Shown: positions 1 to 6,880 of the stretch, one piece after another | How the letters are laid out: every line of letters starts with the position of its first letter | Numbering within the stretch: position 1 is the first letter of the stretch | From: Synergistales bacterium | Lineage (GTDB): Bacteria; Synergistota; Synergistia; Synergistales; Thermovirgaceae | Assembly (NCBI GenBank): GCA_018434645.1 | Contig: JAHDOX010000104.1 | Location: 1 to 10,907 of the forward strand | Length of the DNA: 10,907 nucleotides | Reading direction: 5' to 3' | Notes under the pieces: model-generated | Database searches by the model: none | What the model saw: the letters and a program-made list of their open reading frames with translations, nothing else | What the model was told of the DNA's origin: nothing | Program-made: the position numbers and the translations under genes

Positions 1-407
1 CCCTAGATACCGATGAAACGGAAAAAATCAGGACTTCGCCCTGGCGAATCGCCTACTGGAAGACAGCGGTTCTTTTCAGGGCGTGTATGATGGCACCCGC
101 TTTCCTCGGAGAGGCTTCAAAGGAGGAACTTCGCCTTCTTTCGGCCTTTGGTTCACACCTTGGTATTGCTTTCCAGATCGTTGACGATATACTCGATCTT
201 TTGGGTGAAGCCAAAGACCTTGGCAAGACTCCAGGGAAGGATGCCCTTCAGGATAAAAACTCCTTTGCGCTGCGGTGGGGAATCGAAACTGCCCGGGAAA
301 TGGCGGTAGACCAGTCCGTAAGGGCAAAATCTGCGCTGAAAGGGATGAGGCGCGACACAAAAGTGCTGGAAGATGTCGCAAGCTATCTGGTGTCGCGCGG
401 AACATGA
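1..407 (+). CDS. ispA: Polyprenyl (farnesyl/geranylgeranyl) diphosphate synthase, C-terminal part
   Basis: This is the last 134 residues of a trans-isoprenyl diphosphate synthase; the reading frame enters from the left edge at base 3. Enzymes of this family condense isopentenyl diphosphate with allylic diphosphates in the cytosol to make C15 to C20 prenyl diphosphates. The visible evidence is a Lys-Thr pair in KTAVLFRAC (the KT motif of the substrate pocket), the second aspartate-rich motif in FQIVDDILDL, which binds magnesium-diphosphate, and the downstream GKTPGKDALQDKNSFAL segment typical of the family. The first aspartate-rich motif and chain-length residues lie outside the window, so product length cannot be judged. 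The TGA stop is 16 bases before dxs, whose product (DXP) feeds the same pathway, so the two are probably one transcript. The symbol ispA is the usual name in this gene order; geranylgeranyl diphosphate synthase is an equal possibility. Confidence 0.9.
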   Translation, partial: LDTDETEKIRTSPWRIAYWKTAVLFRACMMAPAFLGEASKEELRLLSAFGSHLGIAFQIVDDILDLLGEAKDLGKTPGKDALQDKNSFALRWGIETAREMAVDQSVRAKSALKGMRRDTKVLEDVASYLVSRGT

Positions 408-423
408 GTCCGGAGGAGACTTG

Positions 424-2304
424 ATGACCCTTTTCGAAAGTATTGGAAATTACAGGGACCTTAAATGTCTCGATGAAAAAAAGCTGCAGTTGCTGTGTAA
501 GGATATACGCAGTGAAATAATAGAAACCGTGACGGAGAACGGTGGACATTTAAGTTCATCGCTAGGGGCCGTAGAGCTGATCGTAGCTCTTTTAAGGGTG
601 TTCGATCCCTCCGACGACAGGATTATCTTCGACGTTGGACATCAGGCCTATGCTTACAAGATCCTTACAGACAGGAAAAACCAGTTCCGGACGTTGCGGC
701 AATGGGGGGGGATAAGCGGGTTCCCGACTCCCCTTGAAAGCCCTTACGATCATTACTGTGGCGGACACAGCAGTGTCTCCATCTCGGCTGCGCTGGGATA
801 TGCAAAGGCAAGGGACCTGTGCGGCGAAAACCATCATGTGGTTGCGGTCATAGGCGATGGTTCCCTTGTAAACGGCGTTTCCCTCGAAGCTTTGAACAAC
901 GTGAAAGAGACTGGATCAAAGATAATCATAGTACTTAACGAAAACCGCATGTCGATCAGCCGCAATGTAGGCGGTCTTGCGGATCATATCGCCCGTTTCA
1001 GCGTGCACCCGGCATACAGGAAGATGAAAGCCGTTATAAAACAGCACTGCAGAAATATCCCTAAGGGAGAGAGCATCGAAAAGACGCTCTCTCGAATTAA
1101 ACATTCCCTGAAACATCTTCTCCAGCCTGAGAATATGTTTGAGGACCTGGGTATCAGTTACTGGGGTCCCTTTGACGGGCACGACCTTCGTGAAATGGAA
1201 GACATTTTCCGCTTGTCGCAATGTTACGACAAACCGCTTCTTGTGCACGTGGTTACGAAAAAAGGGAAAGGTTTAGAGGAAGCAGAAAAGGATCCCGAAA
1301 TATACCATGGCTTGCCCCCAAGGAAAAAAGACCCTTGTCCGGAAATTCCCGGGATACGCTGGTCAAGGAAAAGCTGGAGCTCGGCTACTGCGGACTCTAT
1401 CGAAAAAATGGCGAGCCGGAACGAACGGATTGTCTGCCTTACGGCTGCCATGAAGTCTGGCTCCAGGCTGGAATCCTTCAGCCTCAATTTCCCGGACAGG
1501 TTTTTCGATGTGGGCATTGCAGAGGAACACCTTTTGAGCTTCGCCGCCGGTATGGCAATGGGCGGACTGCGGCCTGTGGTTTTTATTTACTCCACGTTTC
1601 TGCAGAGGGCTTTGGACCAGTTGGTTCAGGACGTGGCATTGCAGAATTTGCCAGTTATACTGGCGGTTGACCGTGCCGGACTCGTGGGTGAGGACGGACC
1701 GACCCACCACGGTCTTTTCGACGTGGCATGGTGTTCAGCTATACCGAACCTTGCAATAATGGCGCCAAGGGACATCCCCGAAATGGAATGGATGCATAGT
1801 GAGGCTTTACGCAGGAATGGGCCCTGCCTTATACGATATCCAAAGGGACTAGCCCCGGAAAGCGCCGGCTTCCAGCCGGCAGGCTCCCCAGGCTGGGGGC
1901 AACCTGCGGTTTTACACGAGGGGCAGGAATGGGTTCTTTTAGCCTATGGTGCGACGGTTCCCCTGGCTTTCCAAGCCCGCGAAACCGCCCTCAAGGCCGG
2001 TTTGCCTCTTCCATCGGTAGTTGACCTGCGTTTTCTCAAGCCGCTTGATGCAGAAGGGATAAGCCGTTATCTGAAAGGGCATAAAATGGCCTTGGTCCTG
2101 GAAGAGGGCAGCCGCCGGGGCGGCATCGGGGAGCAGATAGCCTCGCTTTCCGCCTCAAATAGTTCCTTGCCCGACGTTCGTGTACTCGGAGTTCCCGATG
2201 TCTTTGTCCCTCATGGGCCAAGGGAAAGGCAATGGGCTTATTGCGGCCTCACGGCCGAAAGAGTGGTGAGTCTGTACCGTGCAGCAAAAAAGGGAACGGC
2301 TTGA
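424..2304 (+). CDS. dxs: 1-deoxy-D-xylulose-5-phosphate synthase
   Basis: Dxs is the thiamine-diphosphate enzyme that condenses pyruvate and glyceraldehyde-3-phosphate to DXP, the first step of the MEP isoprenoid pathway. The 626-residue length is normal for the family. I chose the ATG at 424 because GGAGGA sits 6 bases upstream; the open frame runs 17 codons further up, but without a good ribosome site. Visible motifs are GGHLSSSLG (about 40-48), VGHQAY (71-76), GGHSS (113-117), the ThDP/Mg motif GDGS (144-147) ending at Asn174, the pyrimidine-domain segment GIAEEH (364-369) with the conserved glutamate, and DRAGLVGEDGPTHHG (416-430). A transketolase C-terminal domain fills roughly 490-615. 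An 8-G homopolymer lies at 704-711 and a GC-rich palindrome at 1861-1898, both in frame. The 3' end overlaps tlyA by 26 bases. Confidence 0.97.
   Translation: MTLFESIGNYRDLKCLDEKKLQLLCKDIRSEIIETVTENGGHLSSSLGAVELIVALLRVFDPSDDRIIFDVGHQAYAYKILTDRKNQFRTLRQWGGISGFPTPLESPYDHYCGGHSSVSISAALGYAKARDLCGENHHVVAVIGDGSLVNGVSLEALNNVKETGSKIIIVLNENRMSISRNVGGLADHIARFSVHPAYRKMKAVIKQHCRNIPKGESIEKTLSRIKHSLKHLLQPENMFEDLGISYWGPFDGHDLREMEDIFRLSQCYDKPLLVHVVTKKGKGLEEAEKDPEIYHGLPPRKKDPCPEIPGIRWSRKSWSSATADSIEKMASRNERIVCLTAAMKSGSRLESFSLNFPDRFFDVGIAEEHLLSFAAGMAMGGLRPVVFIYSTFLQRALDQLVQDVALQNLPVILAVDRAGLVGEDGPTHHGLFDVAWCSAIPNLAIMAPRDIPEMEWMHSEALRRNGPCLIRYPKGLAPESAGFQPAGSPGWGQPAVLHEGQEWVLLAYGATVPLAFQARETALKAGLPLPSVVDLRFLKPLDAEGISRYLKGHKMALVLEEGSRRGGIGEQIASLSASNSSLPDVRVLGVPDVFVPHGPRERQWAYCGLTAERVVSLYRAAKKGTA
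1861..1898. repeat. GC-rich double palindrome inside dxs, REP-like
   Basis: Two adjacent inverted repeats lie inside the dxs coding sequence. The first has arms GCCGGC at 1864-1869 and 1875-1880 around a 5-base loop (ttcca). It can be extended by AGC (1861-1863) pairing with GCT (1883-1885) across a 2-base bulge. The second is the perfect 13-base palindrome CCCCAGGCTGGGG at 1886-1898. The segment is clearly richer in GC than its surroundings. It encodes residues 480-492 (SAGFQPAGSPGWG) in the variable linker before the C-terminal domain, with no obvious length change against E. coli Dxs. The arm and loop sequence resembles short repetitive extragenic palindromes that occasionally sit in genes, but only one copy is visible here, so its repeat nature is unproven. 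Confidence 0.4.
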
Positions 2305-3157
2305 CAAAATGCTGGTTGAACGAGGTATTGTCAAAAGCCGGTCCAGCGCACGGGCGAAAATACTGGCCGGTGAAATCATTGTGGACGGCTTTCCGGTAAA
2401 AAAACCAGCTTCTATGGTACGGGAAGACTGTTCAATCACCTTGACTGGAAAGGATGAAGAATGGGCAAGCAGGGGAGCCTATAAACTCCTTAGAGCCCTC
2501 GATTCTTTCGTTGTTTCCGTAAAAGGACGGCGATGCGTCGATATCGGCGCATCAACAGGGGGATTTACCGATGTGATGCTCCAAAAAGGAGCCGAAAAAG
2601 TGTATGCTGTTGATGTCGGTTATGGACAACTGGCGTGGAAGTTGCGTAAGGATCCGAGAGTTGTCGTCATGGAACGAACAAACGCTAGGAACTTGTCGCC
2701 GGAATCTTTCGAGGACGTCTTTTTGGTCACGATCGACGTTTCGTTTATTTCGCTGCGTCATATATTGCCCGTAGCTGACAGGATTCTTGATGACAGAGGA
2801 TTTTGCATCGCCCTTGTGAAGCCCCAGTTCGAAGCGGGGCGCGGAAAAGTAGGGAAAAAAGGCGTTGTCAGGGACAGGCAGGTCCATGAGGAAGTTCTCA
2901 GGGCTATATGTGATTTTGTACATCAGGAAACGAACTTTACGGTGAAAGGACTTGAGGTCTCGCCGATTTTGGGTCCGGAAGGCAACAGAGAGTTTCTCCT
3001 CTATCTCGAAAAGGGTGGGGGCGCCGGTGAATCCAACGGACAGGAAAGGTGCCGGGAAAACATGAACGAGATCATAGCCGAAAAAATCGAAGAGGCCCAC
3101 AGCCCCGGCTTTTTCGGTGGTAAGAAGCAACAAGCAGAAGGAGGGCTCCGCAATTGA
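2279..3157 (+). CDS. tlyA: TlyA-family rRNA 2'-O-methyltransferase (hemolysin A family)
   Basis: TlyA proteins are SAM-dependent 2'-O-ribose methyltransferases acting on rRNA; the Mycobacterium enzyme modifies 16S and 23S rRNA and affects capreomycin sensitivity. An N-terminal S4 RNA-binding domain covers about residues 5-60 (RLDKMLVERGIVKSRSSA, then AGEIIVDG). An FtsJ/RrmJ-like Rossmann domain follows, with SAM motif DIGASTGGFTD at 88-98. The family's K-D-K-E catalytic tetrad can be placed at K69, D153, K181 and E238, almost the numbering recalled for the M. tuberculosis protein. The GTG start at 2279 keeps the conserved RLD motif; the ATG at 2309 would cut into it. The 292 residues include a tail of about 47 after the usual FLLYL end. 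Its EIIAEKIEEAH stretch resembles tails of clostridial homologues, and the last 18 residues look unconserved. The start lies 26 bases inside dxs and the stop overlaps nadK, so translation is probably coupled. The old hemolysin label should not be read as toxin function. Confidence 0.93.
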   Translation: MQQKRERLDKMLVERGIVKSRSSARAKILAGEIIVDGFPVKKPASMVREDCSITLTGKDEEWASRGAYKLLRALDSFVVSVKGRRCVDIGASTGGFTDVMLQKGAEKVYAVDVGYGQLAWKLRKDPRVVVMERTNARNLSPESFEDVFLVTIDVSFISLRHILPVADRILDDRGFCIALVKPQFEAGRGKVGKKGVVRDRQVHEEVLRAICDFVHQETNFTVKGLEVSPILGPEGNREFLLYLEKGGGAGESNGQERCRENMNEIIAEKIEEAHSPGFFGGKKQQAEGGLRN

Positions 3158-4041
3158 GCAAGCCCGAAAAAATAGGAATGCTCGTAAATACACAGAAACG
3201 GGAAGCACTGGACCTCGCAGGAGAACTTTTGAACTGGGGAAGAAAAAACAAGGTGCCTTTCCTTTTGCCGCCCCACGAAGCACATGTTCTTGGTGAACCC
3301 GAGACGCCCGATACCGAGTGGAAAAATTCCGTCGACGCTGCGATCATCATGGGCGGGGATGGGACCTTTTTAAGAGCGGCAAGATATGTTTTCGGGCATG
3401 ACATCCCTCTTTTCGGCATAAACGTGGGTCGTTTGGGTTTTCTTTCCTGCGGTGATCCAGGTGATGCCCCTGATTACGTGAAAAAAATATTGGAAGGCGA
3501 TTATGTTCTTGAAAAGAGGTCCTTACTCAACGGTGTCGTTTACAGGGGAAAGACCAAGAAGCACGAAGTCTTTGCGTTGAACGATCTCGTCATTACAAAG
3601 GGCCCCTTTGCCCGCCTTGTTTCCCTTGGCATATCGGTAGGATCGAGGCAGCTGAGTGTCATGCGTGCCGACGGGATTATCCTTGCTACACCCACCGGTT
3701 CCACGGCCTACGCGCTTTCCGCCGGGGGGCCAATCGTTCCTCCTCACCTTCAATGTGTTCTGGTCGTCCCCATTTGCGCTCATACTTTGTACTCTCGCCC
3801 GATGGTTCTGAGCGACTCCGATTTGATCACCATAAGCCCCGAGGGCCAGCAAAGAGAGATAATGCTTACCCAAGACGGTCAGCTTGGATACGAAATACTT
3901 CCAGGTGACAAAGTAAGCGTTTCTTTGGACAGTAAACGTCATATCAACATCATGGTTATGCCCGGAAAGGACTATTATTCGCTTCTCCAGGAGAAATTCC
4001 GGTGGGGGCACCACAGCGAGGATGACTTCGGGAGTGAATGA
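3154..4041 (+). CDS. nadK: NAD kinase (ATP/polyphosphate-NAD kinase)
   Basis: NadK phosphorylates NAD+ at the adenosine 2'-hydroxyl to make NADP+ in the cytosol. The 295-residue product shows the family signatures in order: GGDGT at 67-71 (nucleotide phosphate-binding and catalytic loop), FGINVGRLGFLS at about 87-98, ALNDLVI at 141-147 (the conserved NE/ND site for NAD), and DG at 173-174 followed by ATPTGSTAYALSAGGP at 178-193, the glycine-rich NAD-binding element. The start is TTG at 3154, overlapping the tlyA stop as TTGA. It is supported by GGAGG at 3140-3144, 9 bases upstream, and by the normal N-terminal position of the fold. The stop overlaps recN by 4 bases (ATGA). In many Firmicutes an argR/ahrC gene lies in this gene string near recN; none is present here. 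Confidence 0.96.
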   Translation: MSKPEKIGMLVNTQKREALDLAGELLNWGRKNKVPFLLPPHEAHVLGEPETPDTEWKNSVDAAIIMGGDGTFLRAARYVFGHDIPLFGINVGRLGFLSCGDPGDAPDYVKKILEGDYVLEKRSLLNGVVYRGKTKKHEVFALNDLVITKGPFARLVSLGISVGSRQLSVMRADGIILATPTGSTAYALSAGGPIVPPHLQCVLVVPICAHTLYSRPMVLSDSDLITISPEGQQREIMLTQDGQLGYEILPGDKVSVSLDSKRHINIMVMPGKDYYSLLQEKFRWGHHSEDDFGSE

Positions 4042-5711
4042 AGGCTATGCTTGAAGAACTTCATGTCAGAAACATAGGTGGCATCCGTCAGGCAGATCTC
4101 GCATTTCGCGGTTCATTTATAGCCATTACCGGGGAAAGTGGTGCAGGAAAAAGCAGCCTTATAAGGGCTTTGGAACTGGCGAGCGGCAAAAGGGCCCAGG
4201 CTTCGCTCATCCGGGCTGGTAACGATGAAGCCCAGGTTCATGCCGTTTTGACAGGCGACATTTCGCAACCACATTTGCCTGAGGGAATAAAATCAGAAGA
4301 AGGGGTTTTCGTAGTGCGTCGCGTTCTTTCGAGAAATGGACGCACCAGGACTTATATACAGGATAATCCCGTATCGCTTGGTCTGCTTCAGAACGTTATG
4401 AATCATCTTGTAGGAATACAGAGCCAGTTTGCCCAGATCGACCTTTTGGACCCCAAAAGACAATTGAATCTTTTGGACGCCCGGGGAGGTCAAACTGTAA
4501 AGGTCTTGCGAAAAAACCTGCAGGAAGCAGTTTCCGAGGCGCTCGACAAAGAGCGGGAGCAAATCCGCCTGTTGAAACGGAGAAAAGAAATAGAGGAGCG
4601 TTACGAAGGTGCGAGAGAGATTCTCTCAAGGATTCGATCCCTTGATCTTGAGGAAGGCAGTGAGAGGGAGTGGGAGGAGTTGCTGGAGGAAATCAACCAC
4701 AGAATCGAAAGGGCGGAGAAGCTGAAAAATCTTTTTGACGAAATGACAGGAGGCTTTGCGGGTGAAGGTCTTGTAAATCGTCTGGAGGCAATTATATACG
4801 AGCTGAAGGGCCTCGTAGAAGCTGAAACAAACGAAAGCAAAGACTTCGAATCCTTGATTGAAAGTCTTTTGGCCGGCATGAAATACCTGGAAGAATTTTG
4901 TGAGAAACAGCTGAAAAAGGACGACCCCGAAAAACTGCATGAGGTCTTTGCCGCCCTCGAGCGCAGGCTTGGACTTTTACGGAAACTCAAGCGCCTTGCG
5001 CACGTGGAAACCGTGGAAGGTCTTGTCGAATATGAAAGAAGGGCCTCAAGAGAACTGGGCTGGCTTGAAAACAGCAGGGAAATCCTCGTTACACTCCAGA
5101 ATGAATGTGCCGCGTTGAGAAAAAAAGTAACACGCCTGGCACTCGAGCTCAGGGAAGCCCGCAAAGCCGCCGCAGAAAGCCTGGAAAAATCTGTTAACAC
5201 TGTGTTGGATGACCTCGGGATGGAAGACTTCCGTCTTTCCGTCCTTCTCAGACCTGTAGAAAAGGTGAGGCAACATGGCGCGGACAATGTCGACTTTTTC
5301 CTTTCCGACGGAGGCAATTTATATGGAGCTGTGGCGAAAGTGGCTTCTGGAGGTGAGCTTAGCAGGATCCTGCTGGCACTACAGTGTACATGCCCGAAAG
5401 AACTGCTGCCTTCTACGCTCGTATTTGACGAAGTCGAGGCCGGGCTGGGAGGAAAGGCGGCCATGCTCGCGGGCTATAAATTAAGAGAGCTTTCGAGGGA
5501 GTGCAGGGTGATCCTGGTTACACATGAAGCCTCTATCGCCGCCCTTGCCGACCAGCACTTCAGAGTCGAAAGATCCGCTGACCTGACTTTGGTAACCGAG
5601 GTCACAGGTGAAAACAGGGTAGTCGAAATAGCGAGGATGCTTGCCGGGGATCACGAAGCCCCCGAGGCTCTCGAACATGCAAGGTCCCTTGTGGGGATGA
5701 AGGAGAAATGA
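4038..5711 (+). CDS. recN: DNA repair ATPase RecN (SMC-like)
   Basis: RecN is a cytosolic SMC-like ATPase that acts early in recombinational repair of double-strand breaks. The 557 residues have the expected layout. The N-terminal ATPase half carries Walker A GESGAGKS at 32-39. A segment equivalent to the Q-loop region (IQSQFAQIDLLDPKRQLNLLD) lies at 127-147. A highly charged coiled-coil region spans roughly 150-385. The C-terminal half has signature ASGGELSR at 436-443, Walker B LVFDEVEAG at 461-469 and a switch-like VTH at 494-496. The common family forms are GETGAGKS and a histidine-rich GQHEHQ, so the Ser in Walker A and the loss of histidines in the Q region are local variants. The ATG at 4038 overlaps the nadK stop; the ATG at 4047 (MLEELHVRN) is equally typical of family N-termini. 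No terminator follows, and the next promoter lies immediately downstream. Confidence 0.94.
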   Translation: MKAMLEELHVRNIGGIRQADLAFRGSFIAITGESGAGKSSLIRALELASGKRAQASLIRAGNDEAQVHAVLTGDISQPHLPEGIKSEEGVFVVRRVLSRNGRTRTYIQDNPVSLGLLQNVMNHLVGIQSQFAQIDLLDPKRQLNLLDARGGQTVKVLRKNLQEAVSEALDKEREQIRLLKRRKEIEERYEGAREILSRIRSLDLEEGSEREWEELLEEINHRIERAEKLKNLFDEMTGGFAGEGLVNRLEAIIYELKGLVEAETNESKDFESLIESLLAGMKYLEEFCEKQLKKDDPEKLHEVFAALERRLGLLRKLKRLAHVETVEGLVEYERRASRELGWLENSREILVTLQNECAALRKKVTRLALELREARKAAAESLEKSVNTVLDDLGMEDFRLSVLLRPVEKVRQHGADNVDFFLSDGGNLYGAVAKVASGGELSRILLALQCTCPKELLPSTLVFDEVEAGLGGKAAMLAGYKLRELSRECRVILVTHEASIAALADQHFRVERSADLTLVTEVTGENRVVEIARMLAGDHEAPEALEHARSLVGMKEK

Positions 5712-5730
5712 CTCTAAATTTCTGTATTTA

Positions 5731-5739
5731 TGATATAAT
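5731..5739 (+). promoter_or_regulatory. Extended -10 promoter for the rplU-prp-rpmA unit
   Basis: TGaTATAAT is a perfect extended -10 element (TG at 5731-5732, TATAAT at 5734-5739), 20 bases after the recN stop, in a locally AT-rich patch. No good -35 hexamer is found at 16 to 18 bases upstream; extended -10 promoters often manage without one. Transcription would start near 5746, giving a leader of about 130 nt before rplU. The position between recN and a ribosomal protein gene supports it. It has not been tested experimentally. Confidence 0.65.
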
Positions 5740-5745
5740 CCGCAT

Positions 5746-5873
5746 TTGGACCAAAAGTCTTGACTCATTGGGTCTTGAACTTTAAAATCCAGAAGCTGCA
5801 AGCTAAATCGCATGGAAAGGGCTTGAAAGACCTTTTTGGAGGCGCCCTCTGTTCCAGCGGGAGGAGGATGTGT
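5746..5873 (+). promoter_or_regulatory. rplU 5' leader with candidate regulatory hairpins
   Basis: About 128 nt separate the predicted start site from the rplU ATG, long for such a packed region. Three local hairpins can be drawn. One has AAAGT (5754-5758) with ACTTT (5779-5783), an internal loop, then GACTC (5762-5766) with GGGTC (5770-5774). A small one is AGCT-gca-AGCT at 5794-5804. The third, at 5845-5861, is CCC-t-CTG-ttc-CAG-c-GGG, whose 3' arm runs directly into the ribosome site AGGAGG (5862-5867). Ribosomal protein leaders, including L21 leaders in Firmicutes, often mediate autoregulation, so this is a reasonable candidate. I cannot match it to a known leader family by eye. Confidence 0.4.
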
Positions 5874-6188
5874 ATGTACGCAGTTGTCGAAACGGGCGGC
5901 AAACAGTACAGGGTCGCCCCGCAAGACGTGATCGATGTGGAGAAGATTGAAGGACAGCCAGGAGACGAGGTCGAGCTTGACAAGGTACTGATGGTGGGAC
6001 GTGACGAGGGAGTCGAAGTCGGTTCCCCGTACCTGGAGAACGCCAGGGTAAAGGCCGTGATCGAAAAGCACGGCAAAGGCAGGAAGATCACGGTATTCAA
6101 ATACAAGAACAAGTCCAAACAATCGAGAAGGACGCAAGGGCACAGACAGCATTTCACCAGGCTCCGGATCGGGGATATCGAAGCCTGA
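5874..6188 (+). CDS. rplU: 50S ribosomal protein L21 (bL21)
   Basis: L21 is a structural protein of the 50S subunit that binds 23S rRNA. The 104-residue product begins MYAVVETGGKQYRV, the standard L21 N-terminus, and ends with the basic segment QSRRTQGHRQHFTRLRI that carries the family's RxxQGHRQ signature. I chose the ATG at 5874, 6 bases after AGGAGG. The ATG at 5868 is almost on top of the ribosome site and would add only Met-Cys. Further upstream the frame stays open into the leader but lacks family resemblance. It is first in a short unit with prp 4 bases downstream and rpmA after that, the order known from Firmicutes and relatives. Confidence 0.97.
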   Translation: MYAVVETGGKQYRVAPQDVIDVEKIEGQPGDEVELDKVLMVGRDEGVEVGSPYLENARVKAVIEKHGKGRKITVFKYKNKSKQSRRTQGHRQHFTRLRIGDIEA

Positions 6189-6192
6189 AAAG

Positions 6193-6531
6193 ATGACTGA
6201 AGTACTTCTTGGCATCAAGGAGGGCCATACACGGTTTATAGAGATCAATGGCCACGCGGGTTTTGCCGAAAAAGGCGAAGATATAATATGTGCCGGCATC
6301 TCAGCAATTATTCAGTCCCTCGAGATAGGGTTGACGGAAGTTCTCGGTCGTTCCGATGTCAAGATAAGGAAGAATCCCGAAGGTGGTTTCATGTCCGTCT
6401 GTCTTTACGGGCCAGAGGAAAACTGTGCGGCCGCTTTTATGGAAACGGCGGCGCAAAGCCTTCGGGCCATTGCCAAATCATACCCGTCTTATGTTCGAAT
6501 TACGGAGGTGGATTACAATGAAGTTTTTTGA
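6193..6531 (+). CDS. prp: Ribosomal-processing cysteine protease Prp
   Basis: Prp (YsxB family) is a small cysteine protease that removes the N-terminal extension of ribosomal protein L27 before or during 50S assembly; it is known from Staphylococcus and other Firmicutes. The 112-residue protein has the family core GHAGFAEKGEDIICAGISAI at 20-39, with the predicted catalytic pair His21 and Cys33. It lies between rplU and rpmA, the diagnostic context, and the neighbouring L27 carries a matching extension. It starts 4 bases after the rplU stop with only a weak ribosome site, suggesting coupling to rplU. Its last 14 bases overlap the start of rpmA. Confidence 0.95.
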   Translation: MTEVLLGIKEGHTRFIEINGHAGFAEKGEDIICAGISAIIQSLEIGLTEVLGRSDVKIRKNPEGGFMSVCLYGPEENCAAAFMETAAQSLRAIAKSYPSYVRITEVDYNEVF

Positions 6532-6802
6532 TCTTCAGCTTTTTGCCCATAAAAAAGGACAAGGCAGTACAGCGAACGGAAGAGACAGCATAAGCAAGAG
6601 GCTCGGAATCAAGCGCTCCGATGGGCAGTACGTAAAGGCCGGGAACATACTTGTAAGACAGCGCGGCACGAAGTACCATCCAGGTGCCAACGTCGAAAGG
6701 GGAAAGGACGACACCCTGTTTGCACTTTCCGAAGGTACTGTACGCTATATCACTAAAGCTGGCAGGAAATTTGTTGCCGTTGAGACAGCGGCGACCGTCT
6801 AG
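6518..6802 (+). CDS. rpmA: 50S ribosomal protein L27 (bL27) with cleavable N-terminal extension
   Basis: L27 sits near the peptidyl transferase centre of the 50S subunit, where its N-terminus contacts tRNA. The 94-residue precursor starts MKFFDLQLFA and continues HKKGQGSTANGRDS, the conserved mature start of the family. The first ten or so residues match the Prp recognition form (LQ-F/L-FA) known from Staphylococcus, so cleavage is predicted after FA, with His11 as the first mature residue. Family features that follow are RLGIKRSDGQ, IVRQRGT-type residues (LVRQRGTKYHPG) and the C-terminal VAVET. The start at 6518 has a strong GGAGGT site at 6504-6509, 8 bases upstream and inside prp. A strong terminator follows about 80 bases after the stop. 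Confidence 0.97.
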   Translation: MKFFDLQLFAHKKGQGSTANGRDSISKRLGIKRSDGQYVKAGNILVRQRGTKYHPGANVERGKDDTLFALSEGTVRYITKAGRKFVAVETAATV

Positions 6803-6880
6803 GAAGGCTGAACCGGATTTTTTGCCGTGAAAATGCCAAAGTCACAAAGGCACTTGTAAAAGCATTAACAGCAAAAACTG

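Noticed and set aside
1221..1670. 149-codon plus-strand frame inside dxs
   Set aside because: It lies in another frame of dxs, is Arg/Gly/Cys-rich, has no motif, and dxs is intact across it.
2552..3283. 243-codon open frame on the minus strand opposite tlyA and nadK
   Set aside because: It spans the junction of two confident genes, has no family resemblance and is Phe/Ser-rich, as shadow frames are.
4601..5464. 287-codon open frame on the minus strand opposite recN
   Set aside because: It is extremely rich in Ser, Arg, Phe and Leu, the typical reverse reading of a Glu/Lys/Leu-rich coiled coil, and it lies fully antisense to a confident RecN.
5760..5873. N-terminal extension of L21 from the upstream ATG at 5760
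   Set aside because: The 38 extra residues do not resemble L21, they would use up the leader, and the ATG at 5874 has an ideal ribosome site and the standard MYAVVETGGKQYRV start.
5481..6299. 272-codon open frame on the minus strand across recN, rplU and prp
   Set aside because: It runs antisense through the rplU promoter, its leader and L21, with no domain; a shadow frame.
6834..6852. TGCC/GGCA inverted repeat between rpmA and its terminator
   Set aside because: Only 4 base pairs with an 11-base loop, too weak to call a structure.
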